Source: Laetiporus sulphureus 93-53 | Lineage: Eukaryota; Basidiomycota; Agaricomycetes; Polyporales; Laetiporaceae | Reading direction: 5' to 3' | NCBI RefSeq assembly: GCF_001632365.1 | Contig: NW_024468555.1 | Location: 186,001-250,000 of the forward strand | DNA length: 64,000 nucleotides | In this document: piece by piece, positions 11,354-22,295 of the stretch | Layout: every line of letters begins with the position of its first letter | Position numbering within the stretch: position 1 is the first letter of the stretch | The notes under the pieces: generated by a model | Databases searched by the model: none | What the model was told of the DNA's origin: nothing | What the model saw: only the letters and a program-made list of their open reading frames with translations | Program-made: the position numbers and the translations under genes

Positions 11354-13751
11354 TCAGACTTTGAGCGTAAGGAGCGACTCACAGGGAGGCAAAGGGCTCG
11401 CGCTGCCATTCAGCCGCGACGCCGCCCCGGCCCTGGACGACCTCAGTTGAGGTCGCCCAGAGGCGTCGCCGGCGTCTATGAGAGAGCCATCAGTACCAGG
11501 CGATAAACAGCAAGAACAGCAACGTACCCTCCAAAAAACGCTGCCCATCCTGCGCAATGGGCTGTCCTTTACCATGCTCTGGCCGTTCCCGCGGACGGAT
11601 CGGTTCTCGATATCAGCCACGTCGTCAGACTCGTTCCGCTTGCACTCGCAGCTCTTCGCCCTGTCCAGAAGGTGCTGCACGAGCTGCCGAGACTCCTTCA
11701 GTGCGTCACCGGTGGACGTACGCTGTGTGTCGAGCGCGCTGCGAAGCTCGTCGTTCGCGTTGCTCGTGGCCTGTACCTGAGAGACAAGCGCTGCGTTCCG
11801 CCCTTGCAGCCTCTCGATCTCCCTGTCCTTCTTGATGAGGTCCTTCTCATGCTTCTTCGCGGCGCTCGCGAGCTGCTTCTCTGCGTCCATCCGCGCTAGA
11901 GCGAGATCCTTGTCCGCAGCCTGCTTGCTCTGCGTGTGCTGCTTCTCGGCAGCGTTCTTGTCCAGCATAAGCTCGTTGTACTGCTTGGAGACGAAGCCGT
12001 TGGCGTCGCGCAGCCCACGAATGGTATTCTCTGCCTTGTACACCGCACCCGTGAGATCCTCGACGGTCTTGCGCAGAGTCTCGTTGGTCTTCGCGAGCTC
12101 CCCGTTGTCCTGCGTGAGCGCGGCGATGCGCTTCGTCGTCTCCGCCTCCTCGACCTCCTCGCGCAGGCTGCGGAGCTGCTGCTTGAGGCCCGTGACGTCA
12201 TTCTCTGCGAACACTTTCATCTCCCGCTCCTGGTCGGCTATCTCGCGGACACGCTCTCGCTCAATGCGTGTGGTGATGAGGAGCTCCGTCACCTCCCGAC
12301 GTGCGTCCTCGGTCTTGGCGTGTGCATCGCACTCTTCTTGAAGCTCGCGATGCAGGTCCTGCTCGCGCTGTTCGCATTCTTGCCTAAGTACCTTCTCAGT
12401 GGCAGCGGCCTGTCTTGCATTCTCGAGTTCCGCTGAGGTGGCCAGTCTCGCAGCATGTTCCTGGGAAAACGCAGCCTGCAGGTCAGCAACCATCAATCGC
12501 AGCGCCTCCAATTCCTGGTCGCGGTCGGCGAGTGCAAGATCCTTTTCTTTTCCGTAAGTCTCGCAGGACCCCAGCCTAGCCAAAAGACCCGTGTTCTCCT
12601 GCAGAGCATCAGCGAGTTGAGCTTGAGTCTTCGCCACCTCGGCGCTGTGGGCTGCCTCGCTTGCGCGATACTCGTTCTCGCGGTTGGCAACGGAAAGAGC
12701 GAGAGAAGCGGACCGTTGTCGTTCTGCAGCAAGCGCATCTTGCGCATCGTCCAAAGAAGCAGACATATTCGAGCACCGCATGTCAGCCTCTTCAACACAG
12801 GCTTGGTAGTGCGACGCGGCTGCTTTCGCATCCTTGACGTCGCCGACGAGCTGGGCGTTCTGGGCTTCGACGCTGTCCAGACGGGCCTTGAGAGCCAAAG
12901 CATTCGACAGGGTTGTCGTGTGGTCTTGCTTCTCGTCTTGCAGAGTCGCCTCCAAGTCGGCCACGCGCTTCTCGAGCTCAGCTTCCCTGGTAATAGCGAG
13001 ATTCAGCCGCGAAGCCAAGTTATCTCTTGAAGTCTTCAGGTCGACAACGAGAGCTTCCAAGTCAGCGAGTTTTTGTCGGGCGAGTTCCAGCGAATACTCT
13101 GCGTTAGAAGCCCTGCCAGACAGATCGGCATTCGTACCAGCCAGAGCGTCCCTGTCAGCCTTGCAGCCGGCCAATTGAGGTTGCAGAGCGTCCTCCCGAA
13201 TCGTGCGCTCTTCGATATGCGCCTGAAGAACGACGCACTCCTTTTGCGTGTGCTTGAGCACAACCTCGGTGTCGGCCAGCTGAGCATGCAGAGCGTCTTC
13301 CCGAATTATACGTTCTTCGATATGCACCTGAAGTACGACGCACTCCTCCTGCGTGTGATTGAGCACAGTCTCCGTGTCGGCCAGCCGCGCGCGGAGATCG
13401 GCCGTCTCGCCGGCGAGCTTGGTCTTCGCGGCGAGCAGGCTGGTAGTGGAGTTTTGATAACGCTCTTCGAGCGCGGCGATGCGTTTCTTGTCTGCCTCGT
13501 GTCGGAGGGCGTGGGCATGCGTTTGAAGCTTCTGGATGTGCTCGAGCTTCGGGCGGTCGAGAAGGGCGCGTATACCGAGCTCTTGAAGCTTGGTAGGCCG
13601 TGCATGCTGTTGCGTATGATGAAGCATGACACCAGACGCGGAGAAGAAATACATGGACGCGTACCTCCTCGGTTCCGAGAGAGAGTGTTGGACAATCCAA
13701 AGGCCACGGCTTGAGACGCATCAGATGTGCGGACGATTGGAGGGTAGACAT
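11354..13751 (-). CDS. long coiled-coil protein of unknown function
   Basis: An almost continuous heptad-rich alpha-helical protein of about 780 residues, rich in Ala, Glu, Leu, Lys and Arg, with no enzymatic motif. It could be a golgin-, spindle- or tether-like scaffold. Start chosen at 13751 (MSTLQSSAHLMRLK...); an intron of about 58 bp then joins LSLGTEE to HARPTKLQELGIRALLDR in phase 0. The alternative first ATG at 13654 lies inside that intron. Residues encoded by 13176-13385 form two 35-residue near-identical repeats beginning LADTETVLNHTQ and LADTEVVLKHTQ. The last about 100 residues lose the coiled coil and are Cys/Ser/Gly-rich. BLAST-type names for such proteins are unreliable. Confidence 0.75.
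13176..13385 (-). repeat. in-frame 105-bp tandem duplication inside coiled-coil gene
   Basis: Two adjacent 105-bp units (about 13281-13385 and 13176-13280) encode 35-residue segments that differ at only a few positions. Both contain EECVVLQ/KECVVLQ and HIEER-IREDAL. Confidence 0.8.
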
Positions 13752-14559
13752 GTTGAGTGGTGAGTGTAGGTTGGTGATGGGTGTAGAAGGAAGAGAGGAA
13801 CGGGAGCTGACCTGTCTCAGGATTGGAATTGGAGGCTAGTATCGCGGCTGGCTGTGCTGCGAGCCAGCCGCTGTCACCCCCCGGGACGTCGGTTGCAGAC
13901 TGAAACGAAATAGAGGCTAAGTCAGATACGTGAAAGTCAGATACGTGATTCGCTGCTTGAAATATTTGAGAACAGGCTTCTGGAGGAAGGTTCATTCCTT
14001 CGGTTTCGAACGCGAAAAGCACGTCGCTTGCAGATAGTATCCAGAACCCTATTCATTGTTCGACTCCTTGGTACCAAGCCTCGGATCTGTATAATCAGCC
14101 CTCAAAACTACGATGGAGACGCATCCAGTGCAACAAGGCCGAACGTGCAGATGTCGTACGCCAGTGGGAGGCTTAGCAGGAGTTCGACACGACAACGTGT
14201 CCCGGCCACAAGCGCGTCTCGACGCGTACCGTCACGCGTTACTCACAGTAGACGCCCAGGAATGCTTCCGTCTGTGGCGTTGGACCCTCCTCCAACGCAC
14301 CGGTCTGCGGCAAAGACACATAGTAGATCATATAGACGGCTTGAGATGAACGTTGCCACTCTCTATAAGGAGGACACCTATTTGTTACGTTATGACAGCA
14401 TTCCATGCTTCCGACTGTACACCTATTTACAATTCCGAGAGTCTACATTGGCCAGGGACAATGTATAGAAAAATCGCTCACTAATCACTTAGCAGAGGGG
14501 GTTCCTGTGTAGCATTTTCGCGGGCATTATACACAACTCGAGAGCAAAAGAGGATGGTG
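13752..14559. other. coiled-coil gene promoter and HscB 3' flank
   Basis: The upstream region of the coiled-coil gene (minus) and the 3' flank of HscB (minus). A minus-strand open frame from 14022 (starting MLFAFETEG) ends in a possible donor at about 13811, but no acceptor joins it to the coiled-coil ORF, so it is treated as 5' leader or chance. The plus ORF at 14028-14468 has no features of a real protein. Confidence 0.45.
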
Positions 14560-15432
14560 TTAATGATGGTCGGTGAAAGGGTGAGGCCACGCAGCGGCGG
14601 CCTGCTCGATGCCCTGGAGATACTTGAGCTTTACGGCGGCTTCCTTGACGGCGGGCCAGTCCTTCTTCTCTACAAGATGCCTAATCTCGTCGATCGTTTC
14701 CTTTATTTGCTCTGCATACCGCCTCTTTGTGAGCTTATCATACGTGATGCATTCGACGGTGCATACCAGCATTCTCCGCCCTGACCTCTTCGACTTCCTC
14801 CCGAGACTCTGCGCCCTCGATGCGCTCACGCATCTCGAGGATGTCAATGAGGAGGGTGTGGTCTTCGAGCTTATCGGTGTCTTCGCCGGCAAACCCTTCA
14901 TGCTCGAGGATGTACTCGACGCGGCGGAGGGGATTCGAGAGACGGTGGAGGGCGTCGTTGATGCGGGCAGACATAACGACAGCGAGCTCCTGTTGCTCCT
15001 GCATTCGTGCCGATTGCCGCGACGGCTATGTCAATCTTCCATTCACCCACTGAGTAGCAAGAGCCCACGCACCTTGCTCCTCCCGACCCAGCGATCGGGA
15101 TGGATGATGCCCTGAAGCTCGAGGAAGCGGCGTTTGAGCGCGGCAGGGTTCACAATAAAAGGATTCGGCTCATAGGGTAAACCAAGCATCTCGTGGTAGG
15201 TCATTCCTTGCGGAATGGGGGCAATGTACGCGCATTTGGGACAGATGGGAAGCGGGGAAGGCAGGGGCGCAGAGCATTGCGGGCACTTTGGGTGAGGGGG
15301 GGAAGACGTGCTGAAGCGGTGTGCAGAGAGACGAGCAGCAGTGGCAGGAGGCAGATGTATGCGCACGAGGGGGCGCTGTGGCAGAGCAGAGGCGAGCCTG
15401 GGCGGGGCGGCGACGAGGACCCGACGAAACAT
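14560..15432 (-). CDS. JAC1: mitochondrial Fe-S cluster co-chaperone HscB/Jac1
   Basis: J-protein that recruits mitochondrial Hsp70 to the ISU scaffold for iron-sulfur cluster transfer. The N-terminus (MFRRVLVAAPPRL...) is Arg/Ala/Ser-rich, like a mitochondrial presequence. A zinc-ribbon-like CPQC ... CPKC pair follows, as in human HSCB, then a J domain with the invariant HPD (IIHPDRW). The C-terminal HscB domain starts SARINDALHRLSNPLRRVEY. Introns: one joins GRSK to EQQELAVVM in phase 0, and one at about 14722-14772 joins EVRAENA to EQIKETIDEI. Start chosen at 15432; in-frame ATG 15459 is also possible. It is divergent from the DysF gene across less than 75 bp. Confidence 0.92.
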
Positions 15433-15506
15433 GGTGGTCGCCGGCAAGCGCGACGTCATGTGATCGCCATGTACAAGCAACCCTCTGCTGTGTTCACCTC
15501 CTCTCA
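15433..15506. promoter_or_regulatory. ultra-short divergent promoter, HscB / DysF gene
   Basis: Only 47-74 bp (depending on the HscB start) separate the two start codons, so the core promoters or 5' UTRs of the two genes must overlap or lie within each other's coding region. Confidence 0.5.
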
Positions 15507-17258
15507 ATGGCGCCCTCGTCTGCTGGCCGCCGCCCGTCCCCGCCCTCCTCCTCCTCCCTCCTCCGCGCCATCCGCCCGCCCAAGACACGCGAGGACTCGG
15601 ACGTTGCACGCGATGCGCGCGCGAAACTGAGTCACAGCCGCGGCCTTCTCGGTTCTCTGCCCCTCCCAAACTTCCGTCGTGCTCGGCAGAAGCACAAGGG
15701 CCAGCATGAAGTCGAAGAGGAGCAGCTCAGGGTGCACGACGAGGCACTGCATGAGCATGATTTCCTTCCGACGCTCGGGGCGCCGTCTGCAGACTCGGCA
15801 CTGGTACAGCTGAACGACGAGCTTATGCAAGAAGAAGAGAACGCAGACAAGCCCGTATACAAGTGGGCTGTACTGTACGAGAACCAGCGTGGGTGCGTCA
15901 TACCAATCTCTCTTAATATAATACGCTTTCTGAGCTGACTGTACCTTGCTCACTCATAGCATAATGTTCTTCTCCACGCCCTGGTACTCGCCACAATCCC
16001 TCTTCCCCTGGGACCCCCCACCCTACACCCTCCCCATCTCCCTCCCCTCCTCTTCCTTCCCAGCCCACCACCAGCGCTCCTCCATGCACGTCTCCACTCT
16101 CTCGCCCTCCACATACCCCCTCCCAGACGGCACCTGGCGCTGGGTCTCGCGCGCGTGGATGATCGACATGCGCGGCGACGGGCTCGTCCAGCACGACGGC
16201 TTCGAGTACGCCTGGTCCTTCTCCAACAATCCGGATGCATGGCGCGCCGACGTCGGCTCCCTCAGCACGGCCGGCTGGGTGCGCAGGCGCCGCTGGGTGA
16301 GGCTCATGGTCAGGATGCATAGGAAGGGACCGGGCGCGCTGCACCCGGATGCGGAAAGGGCGGCCAGGGAGACGCAGGTGCCTGGGGAGAGTGCCGACGC
16401 GGGCGCGGTCGCGAATGAGGAGGTAAGGCTGAGCTTGGAGATGGAGCATGAGGAAGAGGGCGCATCACGTCCGCCGTCGGTCGTCGAGAGCCTGGAGGAC
16501 GAGGAGGAAATCGTTGATACAGGACTGTGGCGTGGCGATGGCGAGGACTGGATACGCGTTCGCGCGGCACTCAGGAAGCTTAGGAGGGATGGGAGGAAAC
16601 TGGAGCTCTGGGAAAAGTGGTTGAATGTGGAACTCGAGGACAAACATGCTGGGAAGGACGAGGAAGAAACCTTAGAGGGGTTTGAAATGGACGAGAGAGC
16701 GCAAAGCGAAGAAGCGGCTTCTGACGGGAAAACGGATGACGGCGAGGGGACTGCGGAAGCGGAGAAGGACAAGGGCAAAGCACCAGACTACGAAGGGTCT
16801 CTGATAGAATCGTCACCGAGCTCTCCCACCTCGCCATCATCTCCCCTCTCGCCCTTTTCTATGACCTCCTCACAGGCCCTCGCGGCGGACACGGGCGTCA
16901 TTCCGACCGCCGCGCCACGTGCGCTTGTTGCTGCTGTCATCCGCGAGCATGTACGTTTCTGAGTTTCTACCTCCCTACTTATTTTTGGGTATTGACTATT
17001 TCATCGAATTAGGCGGGTGACATCTTGCGCGCATTTGTCTACCCCGACTCGCGGGCACGCTTCCTAGAGCTCGTGGAGCGGGCGGGCATGCGCGGAGAGC
17101 TGGAGGCGGCGCTCGGGGTCGAGGATGGGGTGCGAGCCGTGGATTTTTGGAGCTATCAGCATCAAATCGAAACACGAGAGGATCTAAAGGAGGACAGAGG
17201 TGGTAAGGAAGACGACGATGAGAACGGACAGGAAGGTGGCCAACAAACGTGCGAATGA
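15507..17258 (+). CDS. DysF-domain protein, Spo73/Mug65-like
   Basis: Contains a dysferlin-type DysF domain: YKWAVLYENQRG, then IMFFSTPWYSPQSLFPWDPP, WRWVSRAWMIDM, FEYAWSFSNN and WVRRRRWVRLM. The Trp and Arg pattern is diagnostic. In yeasts this family includes S. pombe Mug65 and S. cerevisiae Spo73, which act in forespore membrane formation; DysF also occurs in peroxins Pex30-32, but no reticulon-like membrane segments are seen here. Three exons: 15507-15892, 15960-16950 and 17013-17258, with introns 15893-15959 and 16951-17012. Both junctions keep phase (QRG|IMFF and IREH|AGDIL). The middle and C-terminal parts are acidic and disordered (runs of E, D and S). Confidence 0.85.
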
Positions 17259-18394
17259 GATTCCACGTATGCGAAAAGAGATGAAGGCGCGCAGCCGGAG
17301 AAGAATGATAGGCTTCATGACGACGGACAATTCTTATTACATTCGTGGATTACGAGTACTTTTTTCAGGATATCTGTAATTCGCATATACACGGTTTGCA
17401 CGCAACTGTACATAGCAGACTGTACGCTGTATAACGACACCAACACGTTCATGTCGCGGGCAGAAACACGCAATCAACCCTATTATGACTCTATGAGTAC
17501 GTCCGAGCCGACTATAAGTACAACTTTATACACGTTCGCGTTCTGTACGACCGTCTTACCCACGCTCCCTCGGTTCATCGAACTTATCGTTCACAGACTG
17601 CACGCATCTATGATCATAAACCGCTGACCATTATATTAGAAACGAACTATAATAAGAATGTCCGTTCCCCTGCACATATATCAACTTTCTCCGTCCCTTC
17701 TGTCGAAACTTCGACCCAATCGACTGGCTGCAACGTTCATCGTCAATACGTTCCACTGAGACAAACGCACACAACACTTCATCCAAGATCGACACATGCC
17801 AGACCCGTGTCCGCATTCGGACGGTGACTCGGCCCGGGGATCTCTAGCGTTCGCACGTAGCCTGAAGACGCGTTGCTCCAAGACGGCGACGCCGTCATCG
17901 TCCGCACTCGGGCGGCCGTGTCTAAAAATCGACAGTGGACTTGAAGTTGCCGTTGCTCAGTGGCGTAAGTGCATCGGAAGCGAAATGTCGAATGTGTTCG
18001 TCTACACCTATAGAAGACGCGTCATCACGTCAATTCTTCTAGAATAGTATGTTCGTATAAGCTGACGTTGACGCTCGGAGGCGTTGATGACGGTCGGTCG
18101 TCTGGTCACATTGAAGTGAGTCGTGGGTCGTATGTCAGGGCCGGTTATCTGGTCCGACCCCACGATGTCGACGTCGAGTACTTACGAATATATCTGGTAC
18201 GTGAGGATCAGCACGCTACCCCCATTTTTTCCGGAAGATCGGCTACTCACCTTCCGATATGAACAGAACGTTGACGCTCCTGCGCGTCTCGACAGGGTGT
18301 CAGTGCAATTTCGTCGTACAAGTGCGTCTTTTCCTTTTTCGTCCGCCGGCGGTTGCTTTCGTCCGAAGAATGCAGTTAAAGCTAGCTGAACCGC
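17259..18394. other. gene-poor region with decayed exon-like repeats
   Basis: No complete gene is supported. The element GTTGACGCTC recurs at 18067 and 18270 here and at 18509 and 18682 inside the neighbouring minus-strand gene model. On minus it reads GAGCGTCAA near exon ends followed by GTGAGT, so this looks like extra or decayed copies of the 3' exons of that gene. 17259-18050 shows nothing recognisable. Confidence 0.45.
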
Positions 18395-19647
18395 TTAGCG
18401 AATGAGATGTCGGTAGTTGCGTCTATATCTGCCGTAAGAAGTTAGAATGCCGTCAATCAACCTAAAAAGATCATCACATATTACTCACCTTCCGGCATGG
18501 GGAAATGCGTTGACGCTCAACAAGGCGTCGAAGTAATTGCGAGACGCATCGCAAGTCAGCGCACACTTCAGCCTACATTCGGGCGGGTTGATGCTGGAAG
18601 TCGTCTATAGATACTAAATTAGCATATCGCTCGCTTGTCTCAAAGTCGCATTGAACTCACCCTTCGTAACAAAGAATACCATTGACGCTCAAACAAGGCG
18701 TCGCTATTGCTGTCGCATGCGCTGAAGATCTTCAGAGATGTCGAACGCGCGCAAACCCCGAAGTCGACCGTCCATGTTACATTCGCGCACAAACCCGACC
18801 CCAGGGAATCGACCGCGAAGACCAATAGTTGTATGGCGAACCGAGAATAGTTGTCGCTCGACGCTCTAGTGGAACTTGAACATCGACGCATGCGTCGGAA
18901 CGTGTGAGCTTTCATCGCCACCCTACTCCCGCCGCTTGAGTGCTGAAATGTTAGTATTCAATCCCCTTCTGCGCTTCCAGTCACCGTGGCATTACTTACC
19001 GTTGTCATGGACCTCCTCAACGTCCCCATCTGACGAAGGACTAATCAAGTCACTATCGCTGTTCCACCATCTTCAGTTTGGTGAACGTGCAATACCATAC
19101 TTACCTTATCGTGCCCGAACCGAGAATAGTTGTCACTGGACGCTCTCGTGAAACTTGAACATCGACGAGCTTTCATCGCCACCCTACTCCCGCCGCTTGA
19201 GTGCTGAAATGTTAGTATTCAATCCCGTTCTGCGCTTCCAGTCACCGTGGCATTACTTACCGTTGTCATGGACCTCCTCAACGTCCCCATCTGACGAAGG
19301 ACTAATCAAGTCACTATCGCTGTTCCACAATCTTCAGTTTGGTGAACGTGCAGTACCATACTTACCTTATCGTGCCCGCGCTCACGCACGAAAGTGGTCT
19401 TTAGTGGACGAACTTCTTCAGATCGCAGGCGGCAACTGCAGATTACACATCCGATCGGGAACGACCATGTCTAACATATTAGTATCTGGTCATCTTGACG
19501 TCTTGGCTTACCTTCGCTGTTGAATGTCATCGTGTCAATATCTGCCCATCGAACAGAAGCTCGCTTACCTTTGGCGAACCGTACCTCCAAATAACAAACT
19601 TTTCTTTGCAATGTTAGTCACGCAACCTGTTATTACGCTTACCTCAT
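18395..19647 (-). CDS. predicted small-exon gene with tandem exon duplication, unknown product
   Basis: Not recognised as any family. On minus, ten exons join in one frame with canonical borders: 19643-19647, 19569-19603, 19512-19516, 19366-19470, 19261-19290, 19105-19203, 19000-19029, 18661-18942, 18489-18604 and 18395-18428. Introns are 39-75 bp, all GT-AG, with TACTAAC or TACTAAT branch sites in several. Predicted length is 246 residues, starting MRKVCYLEVRFAKAK and ending YRRNYRHLIR. The pair of exons 19261-19290 (MGTLRRSMTT) and 19105-19203 is duplicated as 19000-19029 and the start of 18661-18942, all phase 0. The second copy has an 18-bp (six-codon) in-frame insertion. A moderately hydrophobic Cys-containing stretch follows. 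The two 5-nt exons are the weakest part. Coding status is inference from phase consistency and needs transcript data; a non-coding spliced RNA is possible. Confidence 0.45.
18841..19377. repeat. near-identical direct tandem duplication, about 260-279 bp
   Basis: The unit beginning CCGAGAATAG occurs at 18841 and again at 19120, with only scattered substitutions and one 18-bp insertion in the first. It spans two exon-like and two intron-like segments, including TACTAACATTTCAG and GGTAAGTAATGCC on minus. The near identity of the intron-like parts indicates a recent event. Confidence 0.9.
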
Positions 19648-19880
19648 CTTTCGAGGTCATAACGTTAGTATGCAAACGCTGTTAGTACGCTTACCTTATG
19701 TTCTGAGAATTGGTTTGAGTGTTAATGTCCAAACGCTGTTAGTACGCTTACCTTATCTTCCGCTTACCTTATCTTCTGAGATTTTCCTTGTGTGTTAGTA
19801 CCGTTCCGCTATGGAAAGTTCGCTTACCTTTCACCGATCGTACCTGCAGTTCAACGAAATTCCTCGCAAGGTATTAATAA
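19643..19880 (-). repeat. array of intron-like units with donor and TACTAAC motifs
   Basis: On minus the sequence repeats GATAAGGTAAGCG and GTAAGCGTACTAACAGCGTTT with variants. Each unit carries a GTAAGC donor, a TACTAAC-type branch and a following AG (CTCAG, AAAG), with only 5-8 nt between a putative acceptor and the next donor. Together they would make a run of micro-exons (AAGATAAG, AACATAAG, ATGAG) upstream of the gene ending at 18395. They may be real 5' micro-exons, alternative splice units or decayed copies. Confidence 0.55.
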
Positions 19881-22295
19881 CTGATCCAACTAACCCAGCT
19901 TCGACCTGACTTAGCGTCACGCAATAACAAACCGTACGTCCAATCAACTCGAGGAGATCCTCTTTTTATTGTAGTGCAACAACGCTAAGGACACAAAGCT
20001 ACTGCATCCCAGCGCAGCCCACCGCAATCGACATAGAACGTACAGTCTGTCACACGTTAATTCGCTACGCCGCTTCTCCAACAGACACGCTCGTGCCACG
20101 GCACACCAGCATCCACACTCTAGTGCCGGCACTGTCCGTCACACCACCGTCACTACACTCTCGCACCGGTGCCATTTCTGAGGAGCAACTCCGCGCTGCA
20201 CGCCCGCATATTTATACGTCGAAGCCTGAGCGCCTCGACGCGGTCTGGCGGCAAGAGACGTGGGAAATCGGAGGAAAAGGCTGTGCTGGGTGAAAATGCG
20301 AATGACGAGGCCTGCCTAATTTGGAGCCATGACCACGTTGATGATTGATCCGTCCGGAGAATGCACGTGATTGTTAGCGCTCGACGCCTCGCAACGCCAT
20401 AAGTTCCAACTCTATACGGCCGTTCAATTTCTGTGGCCATGATTCGATGCCCATCTTATCTCACGACAGGGCGGTTTTATGCTGCGTCCGTGTGGCTTAG
20501 CACGGTGGTGCTCGCAAAGTTTTTGTCGTGTTGTGGTCTCACCGAGCGAGTAGATGGTAGCTATTTCGGATCGGCAGGCTGCCAGGCCGTCTGCGTCAAC
20601 GAATCATAGTACAGGTCACTTGGGTTTACCGTGGTGAGCACTTTGAACCAAGCTTGTAATCATTGGCTCCATTCGCTGTGCGCCTTACTCCAAGTTGCCA
20701 TCCCTCATTGGCCTATCTGATTTCAGCACGTCCGGAAATGCATTTTTCAGATGATTGCTACGCGTCTGCAGTGTTCATCGACGGAATGAATAAAGCTAAG
20801 CATATGACAGGCCTATATGGCTTCCAGCTGCCCTTTTGTCAGTGTTACTGCACGCTTGCTCCGCGCGTCATGCTTCGCATGATCGTCGGCAAACTGTGAG
20901 AGTGCTGAGCAGCTTAATGTTCCGGCAGTTCACTGATAGTCTCCGCATCTTCAAGATATGATAGTGTCCTCCATGTTTAACTCGAACAGGGACGGCATGT
21001 TCTCTCTGTGCTCATTCGAGAATGTCACTCATTTCATATGATCCCTATTGACTGTTTACGGCGTTCGGCTTTGCTCTAGCCAGAATGCACAGACGTACAA
21101 TTGTGAGCACCATCGCTCGCAGTGCAAGTTCAATGACTGACGTTCTATGGACAGGCCATCACCAAGTTCGAAGATGTTCAGTCCTCACGGAGCGTACTGT
21201 ATGGTTTCTCTCTCGCTGGCCATCAATTACACTCGGCCGCTTCCATCCTATTTTCTGTGATATTCACCGTTGCGCGCTTCCCATCTTCGTGTCCATCTTT
21301 CCTTTATATATCGTATGCGGTTATGACAGGTTTTCCAAGGTATCAACACATCGGTTGTTGTGCCGGTGGGCAGTGCCTTCGTGAGAAATTGCCTCACTTG
21401 GAAACAATACCGTTCCTGCTATTTATATGCTGGGATCTACATCATGGGAAGTTGAGTACGTTACTGATCTACGAATATTATTTTTATCCGTTTGACGTTC
21501 TCGCACTGCACGACATTTACGGCACTTGGTATATCCTCTCAATGTAGTGGGTGCACCATGCGATGATCACGTTGGCTATAAGACGGGAGAACAATAAACT
21601 TCGTCTCAGCTACATTGTCGCGGCGGGTATGGAGGCTGGCCCACAAGTGAGGATAAATCTTTACCGTAGTGCACGTTTTCCGTGCTATGCTCCAGTCTCA
21701 GCTTTGTACAGGCAATTTTGGTCATGCTAATAGCACAGTAGAGTTCTCCCAATTGGTAGCGAGGGCAAAGCACTCACACCTCAGCGTAATGGATGTGCAC
21801 TCACTGACGGCAATTTGTAGACTATGTTACTGCAGATACAGGAAGATGCATGAAAATCTGGGCTGGGGTGTAGCGTCCGCACGATTTAATTTTTCCTGCT
21901 GTGTCTATGGGGTAACACGAAGTTGCCTGCAAATTCATGAACTCCGTTTTTGAAGCGGCCTCTGTGCAATATGGCGGACTATACCGTTAGAGATCAATCC
22001 CCGGTAGTGCAGACTTTGATGTCCCCTCACCAGTCTAACGGAAGTCTGGTTGAGAAGAGAACTCCACGCCACTAAGATCCAATAATCTGGACGTGCAGCC
22101 ACCATTAATTGTCGACGCGCCACGCGCAAGAGCAGTATCACGTGGGCGCGTTCGTGTGCCGTTTTCGCATGTGAAATCGCTTTCGATGATGGCTGCAGCT
22201 TCGTGCTGAAATGGACTCGCCATATTCCCTCCTTAGCGGCACCTGTTTTCTAGCCAGCGCCAGCTGCGGCCTGCGTCTCTCCCGAGAGCAATACA
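19881..22295. other. gene-poor intergenic region
   Basis: About 2.4 kb with only short, domain-free ORFs on both strands and no splice-consistent gene that I could build. No tRNA, rRNA or terminal-repeat structure was recognised. The right end should hold the promoter of the TMEM135-like gene. Confidence 0.45.

Noticed and set aside
11478..11560. A hydrophobic tail (GYVAVLAVYRLVLMALS-stop) in another frame at the end of the coiled-coil gene, suggesting a golgin-like tail anchor.
   Set aside because: Using it needs an intron ending at GCGCAG with a phase-1 donor, and no phase-1 GT donor is available within a sensible distance; the original frame stays open to 11354.
14028..14468. 146-codon plus-strand ORF between the coiled-coil and HscB genes.
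   Set aside because: Composition is Ser/Arg-rich without any domain; it overlaps the likely promoter and leader of the minus-strand coiled-coil gene.
20663..21953. Several 78-99 codon plus-strand ORFs in the gene-poor region.
   Set aside because: They are rich in Cys, His, Ser and aromatic residues, as random frames in this sequence are, and do not connect through consistent splice sites.
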